A stretch of 21,593 nt of DNA from Euryarchaeota archaeon UBA124. GTDB taxonomy: Archaea > Thermoplasmatota > Poseidoniia > Poseidoniales > Poseidoniaceae. Positions within the stretch are counted from its first letter, which is position 1. The number at the start of each line of letters is the position of its first letter. The notes under the pieces were generated by a model. It was not told where the DNA came from. It saw only the letters and a program-made list of their open reading frames with translations, and did not search any database. The position numbers were made by a program, and so were the translations under genes. This document shows positions 7,554 through 15,896 of the stretch, one piece after another. The DNA is taken from the NCBI GenBank assembly GCA_002502215.1, contig DAPT01000069.1, positions 1 to 21,593 of the forward strand, given 5' to 3'.

Positions 7554-8190
7554 GCTCCTGTTGGGTGAGCTGATGATGTGGTTCGTTCATGTTCAGCAAG
7601 CGCTCAAACGAATGGCCAAACCACATTGCAAAGAAGATGTTGCCCAAGAAGTGAAGCACGTCAAAGAGCAGCCCGTTCGCAAGGTAAAGGCCGAATTCGA
7701 GCAATGACATTCCAGGGACAATAATCGATAATGAAACGGTGATGGTAAAGATTGGAACACTCCACAATGATGCGAATGCCAGTCGGTTCATTGAGAGTTG
7801 CCCTTCGCTATCGTGAACGCCAAGAATCGAGGCCATTGCAGCGACTGAACTCCATCCAATAATCTGGAACAGACTCCACCAGCCATGACCTAGTACTGCG
7901 TTACTTGCAAGTGTGACGAGGATTGCAAAGGCAATACCTCGCTGAACACCAAATTTGGATCCAATCATGATTGCCATGATTGTGACTGGCATGACATTCG
8001 GGATGAAGCCCATCGCAATTCGAGCGACGGAGGCGAGACCAACAAAAAGGAAGAGGGGCCAAAGCCACGATTCGGATTTAGCATGTGGTTTGACCAACAA
8101 CCAAACTGCAACGAAAAAGAGGATTGCATTGAGCGCTCCCATGGCAATAGGTGAGAGAGTAGGCCCGTGGGTGCCTATTGCGCTCAACAT
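7531..8190 (-). CDS. ECF-type transporter substrate-binding (S) component, probable vitamin/corrinoid uptake
   Basis: 219 residues, nearly all hydrophobic helices (about six membrane segments), ending in a short His/Gln-rich tail (HHQLTQQEHEHVSTL). Two stretches match ECF S components: IPNVMPVT at residues 63-70, followed by a Gly-rich helix, and GHGWWSLFQIIGW at 101-113, which recalls the NV-P-T and GQGPWTPWQ-WG signatures of the S-component group tied to cobalamin and similar cofactors. S components bind a vitamin in the membrane and associate with an EcfT/EcfA energising module, which is not in this window. The frame is open to an ATG at 8244, but GGAGG lies just before the ATG at 8190 and the first 18 residues of the long form look non-native, so 8190 is preferred. 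It follows a DUF4430 surface protein, and this supports cofactor uptake. The substrate is an inference. Confidence 0.7.
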   Translation of the reverse strand: MLSAIGTHGPTLSPIAMGALNAILFFVAVWLLVKPHAKSESWLWPLFLFVGLASVARIAMGFIPNVMPVTIMAIMIGSKFGVQRGIAFAILVTLASNAVLGHGWWSLFQIIGWSSVAAMASILGVHDSEGQLSMNRLAFASLWSVPIFTITVSLSIIVPGMSLLEFGLYLANGLLFDVLHFLGNIFFAMWFGHSFERLLNMNEPHHQLTQQEHEHVSTL

Positions 8191-8192
8191 AA

Positions 8193-8198
8193 TCCTCC
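8193..8198 (-). promoter_or_regulatory. Shine-Dalgarno site deciding the S-component start
   Basis: GGAGGA lies 2-3 nt before the ATG at 8190. It is a full-strength motif, though tightly spaced. The farther ATG at 8244 sits inside the end of the upstream gene. Confidence 0.45.
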
Positions 8199-8228
8199 GA
8201 CTGGATGGTGAGCCTTGAGTGTTGCCGC

Positions 8229-9854
8229 TCACACAGGTCGCCATTCGACAATTGAATCGTCTTTTAATTGTGCATCAGATATTCCAACTGGGCTGCGCGT
8301 GCCGTCAACGGTGAACTCCCATCCATCGCCGATAGAGCCGTTGAATGAAACGAGGTATGCCCCAAGATATTGTTGCTCGATTTGTGTTGTAATCCCCAGT
8401 TCATCGCATGCAAGTGTTGTCAATTCGTACACTGTTGTTTGAGGCTCCAGGCCGCCAATGGCGTGCTCTAGGCCATCAATATCGAATACCATGACTTGTG
8501 TCCCTTTCCATTCATCAGGCCAGTCATCGTTCCACTCAACCTCACCTTGTGTCGCATTGTTTTCTGCAAGTTTGATTGACAGTTCTGGAACAACTGCAAT
8601 GGCAACGAGGAGGACAAAAGCAGAACCTACTTTTGCAATTTGTTTCGGATTTTGCAAAGCAACACTAAAGCAGGTAAATAGGAAAAAAACGAGAACCGCC
8701 CCATAGTGTACAATCCCAAGTACGTCGGCATCTGAGGGCAGTGGAGGCGATTCAAGGCTCGCATATTGCTTAACCAAAAGTATTCCAGCGTCATTGCCCA
8801 GTGCCAAATTCATATTGGAAAAACCCGGGGCTGAGGTCCCAAACGTATCAAATTCCGTCGTCTCCATTCGTATCAATGCAGTTTGATTGAACACGCCCCA
8901 CCCGCCGTTTGGTGTGTTTGAGGGCGCCCACAATTCGATGTTGGAATCAACAACGCGTATTCCCATCTCACCGTTCGAGCGGAAGCTTACCGTTGAATCA
9001 ACAGCGCAAGTTTGATCATCGCAAAGGATCGAAACCCATTCTTCACTTGTCGCCGCATAAATCCGGTTTTCGTGATGAACGGGGATGGCAGGAGATGGTC
9101 CTAACTGCGCAATTGCAGTTCCGTTGAGGAACATGGTCGAGCCCTGCGGCCTTTGAAGATGAACAAGCAAACCATGGCGGGTTTCGATAGGAGGATGTCG
9201 AATTTTGCCGTCGCCAAGGAATGTGGTTGAAATCGAACCGTTCCGATCAACCTCATGGATGTAACCAAGTTCATCGCCGAAGACATATCCTGCTTGTGTG
9301 ATTGTAACCCCGTTTCGCCACCCAATGTTGCTTGTGTCAGCATCCATTAATTCAGAGCCATCAGCAAGACAAAACGATGAGATTCCTGTCCGACTCGGAA
9401 CAATCACACGGTCCTCGTCGAGCACCATTTTTCCCGAAATTCCGATGACGTCGACTTCGGTTTGATTCTCCCAGATAACCGAACCGTTGGTCGGTGAGTG
9501 GGCAGTAACCTTTCCATCCGCCCAACCAACAATGAGTAAATCACTCCACTGGCCACAATCTCCAGCTCCGTTGTTTACAAAGAGAAGAGGAGACATGTCG
9601 AATTGGAGTGAAGTTTGTGAAGTGTAGGTCCAAATCTCATCACCGGTCTCGACATCAAAAGCAGCGACAACTGGTCGATCATCGCCTGTCCAGAACCCTG
9701 AAGTTCGAACAAACACATCATCGCCAACGAAGAGCGGTTTGGTTGTGATGTATCCGGATTCAAATTCGTGTGTCCATGACGAGGATTCTGAGGATGCTTG
9801 TACTGTCGGGAGAATGAACAACGTGAGAACTACAAATGCTGCAATCCTCATCAC
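8229..9854 (-). CDS. exported PQQ-type beta-propeller protein with two membrane helices and C-terminal DUF4430 (transcobalamin-like) domain
   Basis: 541 residues. A signal peptide (residues 1-20, AFVVLTLFILPTVQA) leads into a WD/PQQ-like beta-propeller at about 27-370, with repeats such as VVAAFDVETGDEIWTYTS, VTAHSPTNGSVIWENQT and ISSFCLADGSEL. A Cys pair (278/283, CDDQTC) may form a disulphide. Two hydrophobic helices (about 378-400 and 409-430) are joined by a short basic loop (QNPKQIAKVG), so both flanking parts should lie outside the cell. Residues about 453-541 match DUF4430: TTVYELTTLACDELG, then LGAYLVSFNG, WEFTVDGTRSPVG and KDDSIVEWRP. DUF4430 is related to the cobalamin-binding C-terminal domain of transcobalamin and often accompanies ECF transporters. 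The ATG overlaps the gatE stop (4 bp) and an ECF S-component gene follows after 38 bp. Likely role: capture of a corrinoid or similar ligand and delivery to the S component. Domains clear, ligand inferred. Confidence 0.8.
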   Translation of the reverse strand: MMRIAAFVVLTLFILPTVQASSESSSWTHEFESGYITTKPLFVGDDVFVRTSGFWTGDDRPVVAAFDVETGDEIWTYTSQTSLQFDMSPLLFVNNGAGDCGQWSDLLIVGWADGKVTAHSPTNGSVIWENQTEVDVIGISGKMVLDEDRVIVPSRTGISSFCLADGSELMDADTSNIGWRNGVTITQAGYVFGDELGYIHEVDRNGSISTTFLGDGKIRHPPIETRHGLLVHLQRPQGSTMFLNGTAIAQLGPSPAIPVHHENRIYAATSEEWVSILCDDQTCAVDSTVSFRSNGEMGIRVVDSNIELWAPSNTPNGGWGVFNQTALIRMETTEFDTFGTSAPGFSNMNLALGNDAGILLVKQYASLESPPLPSDADVLGIVHYGAVLVFFLFTCFSVALQNPKQIAKVGSAFVLLVAIAVVPELSIKLAENNATQGEVEWNDDWPDEWKGTQVMVFDIDGLEHAIGGLEPQTTVYELTTLACDELGITTQIEQQYLGAYLVSFNGSIGDGWEFTVDGTRSPVGISDAQLKDDSIVEWRPV

Positions 9855-11893
9855 GAATGCCTCAGGATAATTGTCCGAAGTACTGCACTGACTTCTTTAC
9901 CATCAACCCCAGGGCACGCCCCCATTACGACACCCATGAGGGGTCCCATTGCGCCCATCCCCCGCTCCTTCACGAACTCCAATCGCTCAAGGACAATTCC
10001 TTCGATGATTGATTCCAAATTCCCAACTTCAGCCGGAACAAGTTCGTTTTCTTGCGCATACCTTGCAACCGTTTCGACATTGATATGTTTGTTATGGGCG
10101 AAGTGTTCAACCGTTTGTTCGATTCCTTCGCGGGTTAATCCCCCGTTTTCTCGAACAGAAAGAATGCAAGACAAAACAGCCGGATGAACGGATTCATGCT
10201 CGAGGAGTAAGGTCCCCCATGCTTTGCTCTTTGTTGGATGATGATCGAAAAATGCATCGTCAAGTTCTCTTGAAAGAAGTTGTTTGGATTGGTCCACTGA
10301 GAGTTCTGTTTGATCAAGGCGCTTCATACGTTCATCTTGCCGCATGGGAAGATTCTCGACGATTCGCTGCCAATGCTCGCTCTTGATGAGTACGGTTGGT
10401 ATATCGGTTTCAGGGTACATCCGTGCACCACCTGGTAATGGCCGCATTGGAGTTGTAGTTCCATCGTCAGGTGCTCCCTTCTTGACAACAACGTTACGAA
10501 CTTCTTGCGGTATACGGTGGAATGCCAACCGCGCTCGTTGGCCAACCGATTCAAGTGCCAACTGAGCTTGCCAAACGGGTGCAAGGCAGAGAACAAATGC
10601 ATCGTTTGATGTAAGTTCCAAATCAGCACGAACTTGGTCAACGTGCTCATCTTCGATCCCATAAGCAGGCAACTCATCCGAGTGGAAAACACCTCGTACG
10701 CCCGCAAGTTTGGCGGCCCCAGCCATCTCTCGGCCAAGTCGAGGAAGTTGTGACCCATCAACATCAAGGGTTTTGGAACCTATTTTTCCGTGAAATCCTC
10801 GCAAGGGAAGAGCAAGCATCGTGAATCCTTGTTCAAGTCCTTGTTTGACCATTCGGCTATCGCAGGATGTGAATGTTGAGGTTACATCAAAGCAATCAAG
10901 AGCGATGGATTTTGCGACTGCCTCAGCAACTTCAGATTCAACACTCTCGTCATCGTGGTCCCTGTTTGCAGGAAGTTTTGGTAGCCCCATCGATGCGCGT
11001 AGTTCGTTTGCGAGCCGATACAGGTGAACTTGGCGAACCATCTCGAGACGAACGATTCGAGGAATCCATGCAAGGTCTTGACAACCCTTGATTTCAACTC
11101 GGTCTCCGCATGCCACACTGACGTTCAGGTCCTGTCTAATCGAACCAAGACCACGACGAACACGACGGGTATCTCTCAGTGTTCGACCGAGCGCCCTCGC
11201 TGTTTCTTTCGCATGTTCTGGAGACTGAATATCAGGTGACGTTGCAATCTCGATTAACGGTACACCGAGTCGGTCAAGGTTGTAAATGACTTGTTCACCA
11301 CGGTCAGTCGATACAGTATCGAGTTTTCTGGCGCTGTCCTCTTCCAAACAGAGCACATCAATTCCTACATCACCCGTGTCGGTTTTTAATACGCCGTTTG
11401 TCGAAATCAACGATGTGCGTTGAAAACCACTTGTGTTTGAGCCATCAACAACTGTCTTTCGCATGGTTTGAACCGCGGCGACAGGTTTCGCTTCAAGCAT
11501 CGCAGATACTGTCAACGCAACGTCCAGGGCATCTTGATCGTGCAGTAATGGTGGACTCTCATCAAGTTCAATCAAACCAGAGTTCGGAGACTGTATGTAA
11601 ACAAACGACCTGTTACGTTTTTTCTCAAAACGAGCAGCAACGTCGACTTTTCCGCCTTCTCCGCTTGCTAATCGAAGTTTTCGGGCATATCGGGGCCATT
11701 TGTCGGGTACCGTATCGATGGTAACGTCGAAGAGGACAGATGGTTGGCGGGAGTGAAGTTTTCCTGTTGCAAGTTGTTGGTGAACTTCAATGCCGCACAT
11801 GAAGCCTAATTGTTCCGTATCAAAGGATGATGCATTTGTCACGTCACCCTCAGGTTCCTGACCGACAACATCTGCCATGTCCCAGCCAAGCAT
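9851..11893 (-). CDS. gatE: glutamyl-tRNA(Gln) amidotransferase subunit E
   Basis: About 680 residues. The N-terminal GatB-like kinase/amidotransferase core opens with FMCGIEVHQQLATGKLHSRQPS. A GAD-type insert, as in bacterial AspRS, lies at about 380-470 (LAGVRGVFHSDELPAYG). A helical YqeY-like tail at about 560-680 (SIIEGIVLERLEFVKERGMGAMGPLMGVVMG) binds tRNA. With GatD it converts Glu-tRNA(Gln) to Gln-tRNA(Gln), the archaea-specific route; gatD is not in this window. The protein is somewhat longer than typical GatE because of about 30 acidic residues before the core. The ATG at 11893 is chosen; two GTG codons just upstream (to 11899) are alternatives. It lies 29 bp behind mcm and overlaps the next gene by 4 bp (ATGA), so it is mid-operon. 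Confidence 0.95.
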   Translation of the reverse strand: MLGWDMADVVGQEPEGDVTNASSFDTEQLGFMCGIEVHQQLATGKLHSRQPSVLFDVTIDTVPDKWPRYARKLRLASGEGGKVDVAARFEKKRNRSFVYIQSPNSGLIELDESPPLLHDQDALDVALTVSAMLEAKPVAAVQTMRKTVVDGSNTSGFQRTSLISTNGVLKTDTGDVGIDVLCLEEDSARKLDTVSTDRGEQVIYNLDRLGVPLIEIATSPDIQSPEHAKETARALGRTLRDTRRVRRGLGSIRQDLNVSVACGDRVEIKGCQDLAWIPRIVRLEMVRQVHLYRLANELRASMGLPKLPANRDHDDESVESEVAEAVAKSIALDCFDVTSTFTSCDSRMVKQGLEQGFTMLALPLRGFHGKIGSKTLDVDGSQLPRLGREMAGAAKLAGVRGVFHSDELPAYGIEDEHVDQVRADLELTSNDAFVLCLAPVWQAQLALESVGQRARLAFHRIPQEVRNVVVKKGAPDDGTTTPMRPLPGGARMYPETDIPTVLIKSEHWQRIVENLPMRQDERMKRLDQTELSVDQSKQLLSRELDDAFFDHHPTKSKAWGTLLLEHESVHPAVLSCILSVRENGGLTREGIEQTVEHFAHNKHINVETVARYAQENELVPAEVGNLESIIEGIVLERLEFVKERGMGAMGPLMGVVMGACPGVDGKEVSAVLRTIILRHS

Positions 11894-11922
11894 CACCACT
11901 TCATGAGGTAATTGCTTGACTC

Positions 11923-14037
11923 CTAGACTATTTGCAATGTATCGTAGCCTGTAGGACGCATCAAACGACCATTTTGGTTGAGTTTATCGATGACTTCCTC
12001 AGCCTTTTGCCTTGAGATGTCAAGGCGTTCAGCCTCGTTGAAGACGTCAATAAGTTGGGCGAACCCGTCACCGTTTGCAGACAAGCGCTCCACGATGTCG
12101 AGAATACTACGCTCGGCATGACGTGCTTTCCCTTTCTGATTCGCAGCGATGGCAGTTTCATCGTAGTTCTCTCCCATCAGATCATAGCGCCAGGTTTTGG
12201 TCAACCGAACGGCGCGCTGAGCATCTTCAATGGTTGCATGTTCAGACAGACGAATTCGAGCGCTTGCCTCCGAAAGACGAGCAAGTGCTTCCAGTGCACG
12301 TGCAGTGATAGCAACTGAATCTTGGAATTCTCCGGATTGCTTGCGTGTCGAGACATAATAGTCGATGATGTGCTTCCTTGCATCCTCATCCAAATTAGGG
12401 TGGACCGTTCGCTTTGCATAGGCAACGTATTTCCGTATGAATTCCCGATGAAGATGTCCATCTGTGTGACTCGGTTTGGTCATGACAGTGCTGAGTTTTC
12501 GAGGGTCTGGCCGAGAGCCTTCACTGACCAAAAGTTCGCTTGTTCCAGACAATCGGTTGTCAACGATGTGTCCCGCAATTTTCGCATCCTTATCCTCAGA
12601 GGGTTGGTCTGTAAGTAACCAAATGACATCAAAACGAGAGATAAGTGGTGGAGCGAGGTTGATTTGTCCTGTAAATGGGACTTCAGAGACCGGTTGAAAT
12701 CGACCTGCTTTTGGATTCGCTGCAGCCAAAACTGCACAACGTGTTCGAAGGCTTGCGTTGATACCAGCTTTTGAAATTGAGATCGTCTGTTGTTCCATCG
12801 CTTCATGCATGCTCGAACGATCTGTCGTATTCATCTTGTCGAATTCATCGATTGCAGCCAGCCCCTGATCTGCAAGAACCAGCGCACCTGCTTCCAGTGT
12901 CCACCTTCCGTCAGCGCTTGCATCTTGAACTGCAGCTGCCGTCAGACCTGCTGCAGATGCTGACATACCAGAAGTAAATCGGCCTCGGGGGGAAATGTTT
13001 CCCATGTATGCTAAAAGTTGTGATTTTGCAACACCGGGATCTCCCATGAGAAGGATGTGGATGTCGCCACGATTTCTGGTCCCATCCGGATTAAGCCGTG
13101 CGACGCCTCCGAACAGTTGCAGCATCAGCGTTTCCTTGATTTTGTCCATACCAAAGATGGATGGAGCAATCGATTCAGAAATGCGTTTGTAAACATCTTC
13201 ATCTGCTGCAAAAGCACGTATTTGTGCTTCTTCTTCATCGGAAACAACAATTTCCTCAAGGGCGAGATTTTGTCGCTCAAGGGATTGAACACGCATGAAG
13301 ATATCAAAGACGGGTGTATCCTTGCCGAACTTTCGTTGTGAACGGATGAAGAGAACGCCGTTTGCTTTGACTCGGTCCCCTGGATTGACCTTTCCAGTAA
13401 GGTCGTGTTCTGCAACACATGAGATACGTTCAGGTTGGACCCCTCCTCGAACTTGTTCTGGCAATTCTTGCAGTTCAATGAATTGAGAATTTGTGAGTGT
13501 TGACCGTTCCTGTAGTAAGTGGAATCGTGTTTGACGATTGGTCAAACCACATCCTCCATCGATTTGTGAGCACTCCATCGGACTAATCAACTCCTGTTCA
13601 TTTGGTTGCTGGATAATCGTGAGGTGTTCACAGGCTGCGCATTTGAACGTTGCAGAATACATTCTTGGACGAACACCTGAAATTTTCGTTACCACTGCAT
13701 CGATGGAAATCATCAGACCGATATCATCGGAACGCAGTTGTGAGACCGTGCGGACTTGATCGCTCGGCAGGTGGACAATTCGAACCCATGGATTGATGTT
13801 TCCATATCCAACATCAGCAAGCAGCTCTCTCACCGCCCGATTTGATGCATCATCGTGTAAATCGGGTTGCTCAAGGATACTCTGGGCGAACGTAGGGTCA
13901 AATCCTTCAATCGTCCGATATGAAACTTCAAGACTTTGAACATCCGGCCACAACTGGGCAATGTTGTGTACGTCCTCCGTAAAATGTGCATGAAGAAGTG
14001 TCGACCATCGCGCAGTCAAATCGAAATCTTGAATCAT
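11923..14037 (-). CDS. mcm: minichromosome maintenance (MCM) replicative helicase
   Basis: 704 residues, normal for an archaeal MCM. The N-terminal domain holds an OB fold with a four-Cys zinc ribbon (Cys133/136 in CAAC, Cys156, Cys163) and a DNA-binding hairpin region. The AAA+ domain has Walker A at 332-339 (GDPGVAKS), Walker B near 394-402 (AAIDEFDKM), sensor 1 (AAANPKAGRF) and the arginine finger in SRFD (467-470). A winged-helix C-terminus follows at about 625-704. MCM hexamers unwind DNA at the replication fork. The frame is open to 14142, but the extra 35 residues do not look like MCM and cover the intergenic palindrome; the ATG at 14037 has a GGTGA ribosome-binding sequence 4 nt upstream and begins with the usual N-terminal helix. 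It is the first gene of the long minus-strand cluster. Confidence 0.96.
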   Translation of the reverse strand: MIQDFDLTARWSTLLHAHFTEDVHNIAQLWPDVQSLEVSYRTIEGFDPTFAQSILEQPDLHDDASNRAVRELLADVGYGNINPWVRIVHLPSDQVRTVSQLRSDDIGLMISIDAVVTKISGVRPRMYSATFKCAACEHLTIIQQPNEQELISPMECSQIDGGCGLTNRQTRFHLLQERSTLTNSQFIELQELPEQVRGGVQPERISCVAEHDLTGKVNPGDRVKANGVLFIRSQRKFGKDTPVFDIFMRVQSLERQNLALEEIVVSDEEEAQIRAFAADEDVYKRISESIAPSIFGMDKIKETLMLQLFGGVARLNPDGTRNRGDIHILLMGDPGVAKSQLLAYMGNISPRGRFTSGMSASAAGLTAAAVQDASADGRWTLEAGALVLADQGLAAIDEFDKMNTTDRSSMHEAMEQQTISISKAGINASLRTRCAVLAAANPKAGRFQPVSEVPFTGQINLAPPLISRFDVIWLLTDQPSEDKDAKIAGHIVDNRLSGTSELLVSEGSRPDPRKLSTVMTKPSHTDGHLHREFIRKYVAYAKRTVHPNLDEDARKHIIDYYVSTRKQSGEFQDSVAITARALEALARLSEASARIRLSEHATIEDAQRAVRLTKTWRYDLMGENYDETAIAANQKGKARHAERSILDIVERLSANGDGFAQLIDVFNEAERLDISRQKAEEVIDKLNQNGRLMRPTGYDTLQIV

Positions 14038-14113
14038 ACTTTCACCACACCAAGGAGTACGATATGGATGGCCACCGTTCTTAATGGTTCCATTGCAACT
14101 TCTGCTCCCCCTC

Positions 14114-14128
14114 ATTTCCACTGGAAAT
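14114..14128. promoter_or_regulatory. 15-bp perfect palindrome in the mcm/hydrolase divergent region (candidate operator)
   Basis: ATTTCCACTGGAAAT is an inverted repeat with 7-bp arms around a single central base. It lies 77 bp upstream of the mcm start and 98 bp upstream of the hydrolase start, in the only wide divergent gap of the central region. Size and symmetry suit a dimeric repressor site, but no second copy was found by eye in this window. Confidence 0.35.
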
Positions 14129-14214
14129 AACAGCGCATTCATGCATTCGTTTGCAGCACGTTTTACAGGAAGTGGAAAAGTGCCGGCCTCAATAAGTTCA
14201 TACCGGACTGGTAC

Positions 14215-14220
14215 GAGGAG
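14215..14220 (+). promoter_or_regulatory. Shine-Dalgarno site of the alpha/beta hydrolase gene
   Basis: GAGGAG ends 5 nt before the ATG at 14226, an ideal spacing that fixes the start. Confidence 0.55.
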
Positions 14221-14225
14221 TTGCC

Positions 14226-14738
14226 ATGATTATCTTCGCACATGGCATGGAAGGCACGCCCAATGGGAGCAAGATTCGTTCTTTGCGGAAGGCAGGATTT
14301 GAGGTTCTTGCACCAGATTTTCAAGGAATGCCTCTCGAAGAGCGTGTCAATGTTTTGCAACGCATCTGTGAAGAACATCGCGATGCATTTGCAGTCCTCG
14401 CCGGATCAAGCTACGGAGGTCTGGCTGCATCGATTGTTGCGATGCGGATGCCTGATGCATTTCGTGGACTTCTCTTGTGCGCTCCAGCACTTCATCTCGA
14501 TGAACCCCCAATCAATGCCCAGACGGTTCTCATCGCTCCAAAGGGAATGAAAACTGCAATTATTCACGGGGTTGATGATGACATTGTTCCCATCTCTTGC
14601 AGCATCGAATATGCTGAGCGCTCTGGGGAAGACATCGTAGCGTTTCATCAAGTAGACGATGGACATCGTCTAGCAGCCTCGCACGAAGAGATAATTGGCG
14701 CAGCTCGATTGTTGATTGACGAGACGATTGATTCATGA
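14226..14738 (+). CDS. small alpha/beta-fold hydrolase (YqiA/RBBP9-like)
   Basis: 170 residues, a compact alpha/beta hydrolase without a lid insert. The oxyanion region FAHGMEGTPNGSK opens the protein, and the nucleophile elbow GSSYGG (Ser62) follows. HGVDDDIVP supplies the acid (Asp118) and DDGHR the His (His147), giving a complete Ser-Asp-His triad. There is no signal peptide, so it acts in the cytoplasm. It resembles the YqiA/RBBP9 group of small serine esterases, whose physiological substrates are mostly unknown. It precedes purM by 22 bp and so is probably cotranscribed with purM and trm1; the neighbours do not suggest a substrate. Confidence 0.8.
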   Translation: MIIFAHGMEGTPNGSKIRSLRKAGFEVLAPDFQGMPLEERVNVLQRICEEHRDAFAVLAGSSYGGLAASIVAMRMPDAFRGLLLCAPALHLDEPPINAQTVLIAPKGMKTAIIHGVDDDIVPISCSIEYAERSGEDIVAFHQVDDGHRLAASHEEIIGAARLLIDETIDS

Positions 14739-14760
14739 ATGGTCTTGCTTTGGAAAATAC

Positions 14761-15858
14761 ATGAGCGACCCAATGGACTACGCCTCGAGCGGCGTTGACA
14801 TCGATCTTGAGGGTGCTGCCGTCGCCTCGCTCATCGGTTCTCTACAGCGATCAACACGTACGACTGGAACTCCCGGTGCCCCCGTGGATTTACCGGGTGG
14901 TTTTGGTGGGTTAATTGAATTCGGAGACCACCTTCTGGCTATGGCAACCGATGGTGTTGGGAGCAAACTTCAGATCGCTACGGCTGTCAAAAACTGGGAC
15001 AGCGTTGGAATCGATTGCATGGCAATGAACGTGAATGACTTGCTGTGTGTGGGCGCAGAACCAATTGCATTCGTTGACTACATCGCCGTTCCGAAGCCTG
15101 ATCCTGAGGTCCATGCCGCTGTTGGCGCCTCGCTTGCAAAAGCATGTGAATTAGCCAACGTAACACTCGCTGGTGGTGAAACCGCCTCATTACCAGGTAT
15201 TGTCACTGAACTGGATCTTTCTGGTACTGCTCTTGGATTCCTCGACAAAGATTCAGCAATTACCGGTGAACACTTGGAATCCGGAGATGTACTGATTGGA
15301 CTACCGTCTTCAGGCATCCATTCAAATGGCTTCTCTTTGGTTCGAAACATCGTGACGAGTATGGGTCTTTCATACGCCGATTCTTGTCCCTTTGAAACGA
15401 CATTTACAAGCAGGATGCTGCCCCCAAAACCAACCCTCGCTGATGTCCTTCTCATCCCCACCAGAATTTATTGCAACTCTGTTGTAGGATTGCTCAATCA
15501 CCTCAAAGAGTCTCAAGGTTCAGTCCACGCTGTTCACGGAATAGCCCACATTACCGGCGGAGGGTTGTCCAATTTGCTGCGTTTGCATGACAAATTAGGT
15601 TGGCATATTGATAGCCCAATGTCAATCCCGCCGGAATTCACATGGCTTCAAAATCAAGGCAATGTAACGGATTTGGAGATGCACCGAACGTTCAATATGG
15701 GATTGGGTATGGTGCTCGCAGTCGAAAGAGAACAGGCTGATTCAATCCTTGAGTTTGTTCAGCAGTACGAGCCAGCCGCTGCAATCATCGGTCACGTAAA
15801 CGACAATGGTCACAAAGTTACGCATGCCAATCCGAAGATTCTGTTTGAGCATTACTGA
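14761..15858 (+). CDS. purM: phosphoribosylformylglycinamidine cyclo-ligase (AIR synthetase)
   Basis: 365 residues, normal for PurM. It has the family start MDYASSGVDIDLEGAAV, LLAMATDGVGSKLQIA (residues 58-73), the ATP-site MAMNVNDLLCVGAEPIAFVDY, LAGGETASLPG, and the C-terminal HGIAHITGGGL and FNMGLGMV. It uses ATP to close FGAM to aminoimidazole ribonucleotide in de novo purine synthesis, in the cytoplasm. The frame is open from an ATG at 14716 inside the hydrolase gene, but homologues start near the ATG at 14761, which is chosen; 14773 is also possible. There is no strong ribosome-binding site. trm1 follows after 38 bp. Confidence 0.95.
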   Translation: MSDPMDYASSGVDIDLEGAAVASLIGSLQRSTRTTGTPGAPVDLPGGFGGLIEFGDHLLAMATDGVGSKLQIATAVKNWDSVGIDCMAMNVNDLLCVGAEPIAFVDYIAVPKPDPEVHAAVGASLAKACELANVTLAGGETASLPGIVTELDLSGTALGFLDKDSAITGEHLESGDVLIGLPSSGIHSNGFSLVRNIVTSMGLSYADSCPFETTFTSRMLPPKPTLADVLLIPTRIYCNSVVGLLNHLKESQGSVHAVHGIAHITGGGLSNLLRLHDKLGWHIDSPMSIPPEFTWLQNQGNVTDLEMHRTFNMGLGMVLAVEREQADSILEFVQQYEPAAAIIGHVNDNGHKVTHANPKILFEHY

Positions 15859-15896
15859 AGCGGTGCGGTCAAGAAGAAGAATCATCTCGTCCTCTC

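Noticed and set aside
8191..8244. 18-residue N-terminal extension of the S component
   Set aside because: It overlaps the end of the upstream gene, and GGAGG directly precedes the ATG at 8190.
10324..10767. 147-codon minus-strand frame
   Set aside because: It is an alternate frame inside gatE, whose protein is continuous and conserved through this region.
14038..14142. 35-residue N-terminal extension of MCM
   Set aside because: It does not resemble MCM, it covers the intergenic palindrome, and the ATG at 14037 has a ribosome-binding sequence.
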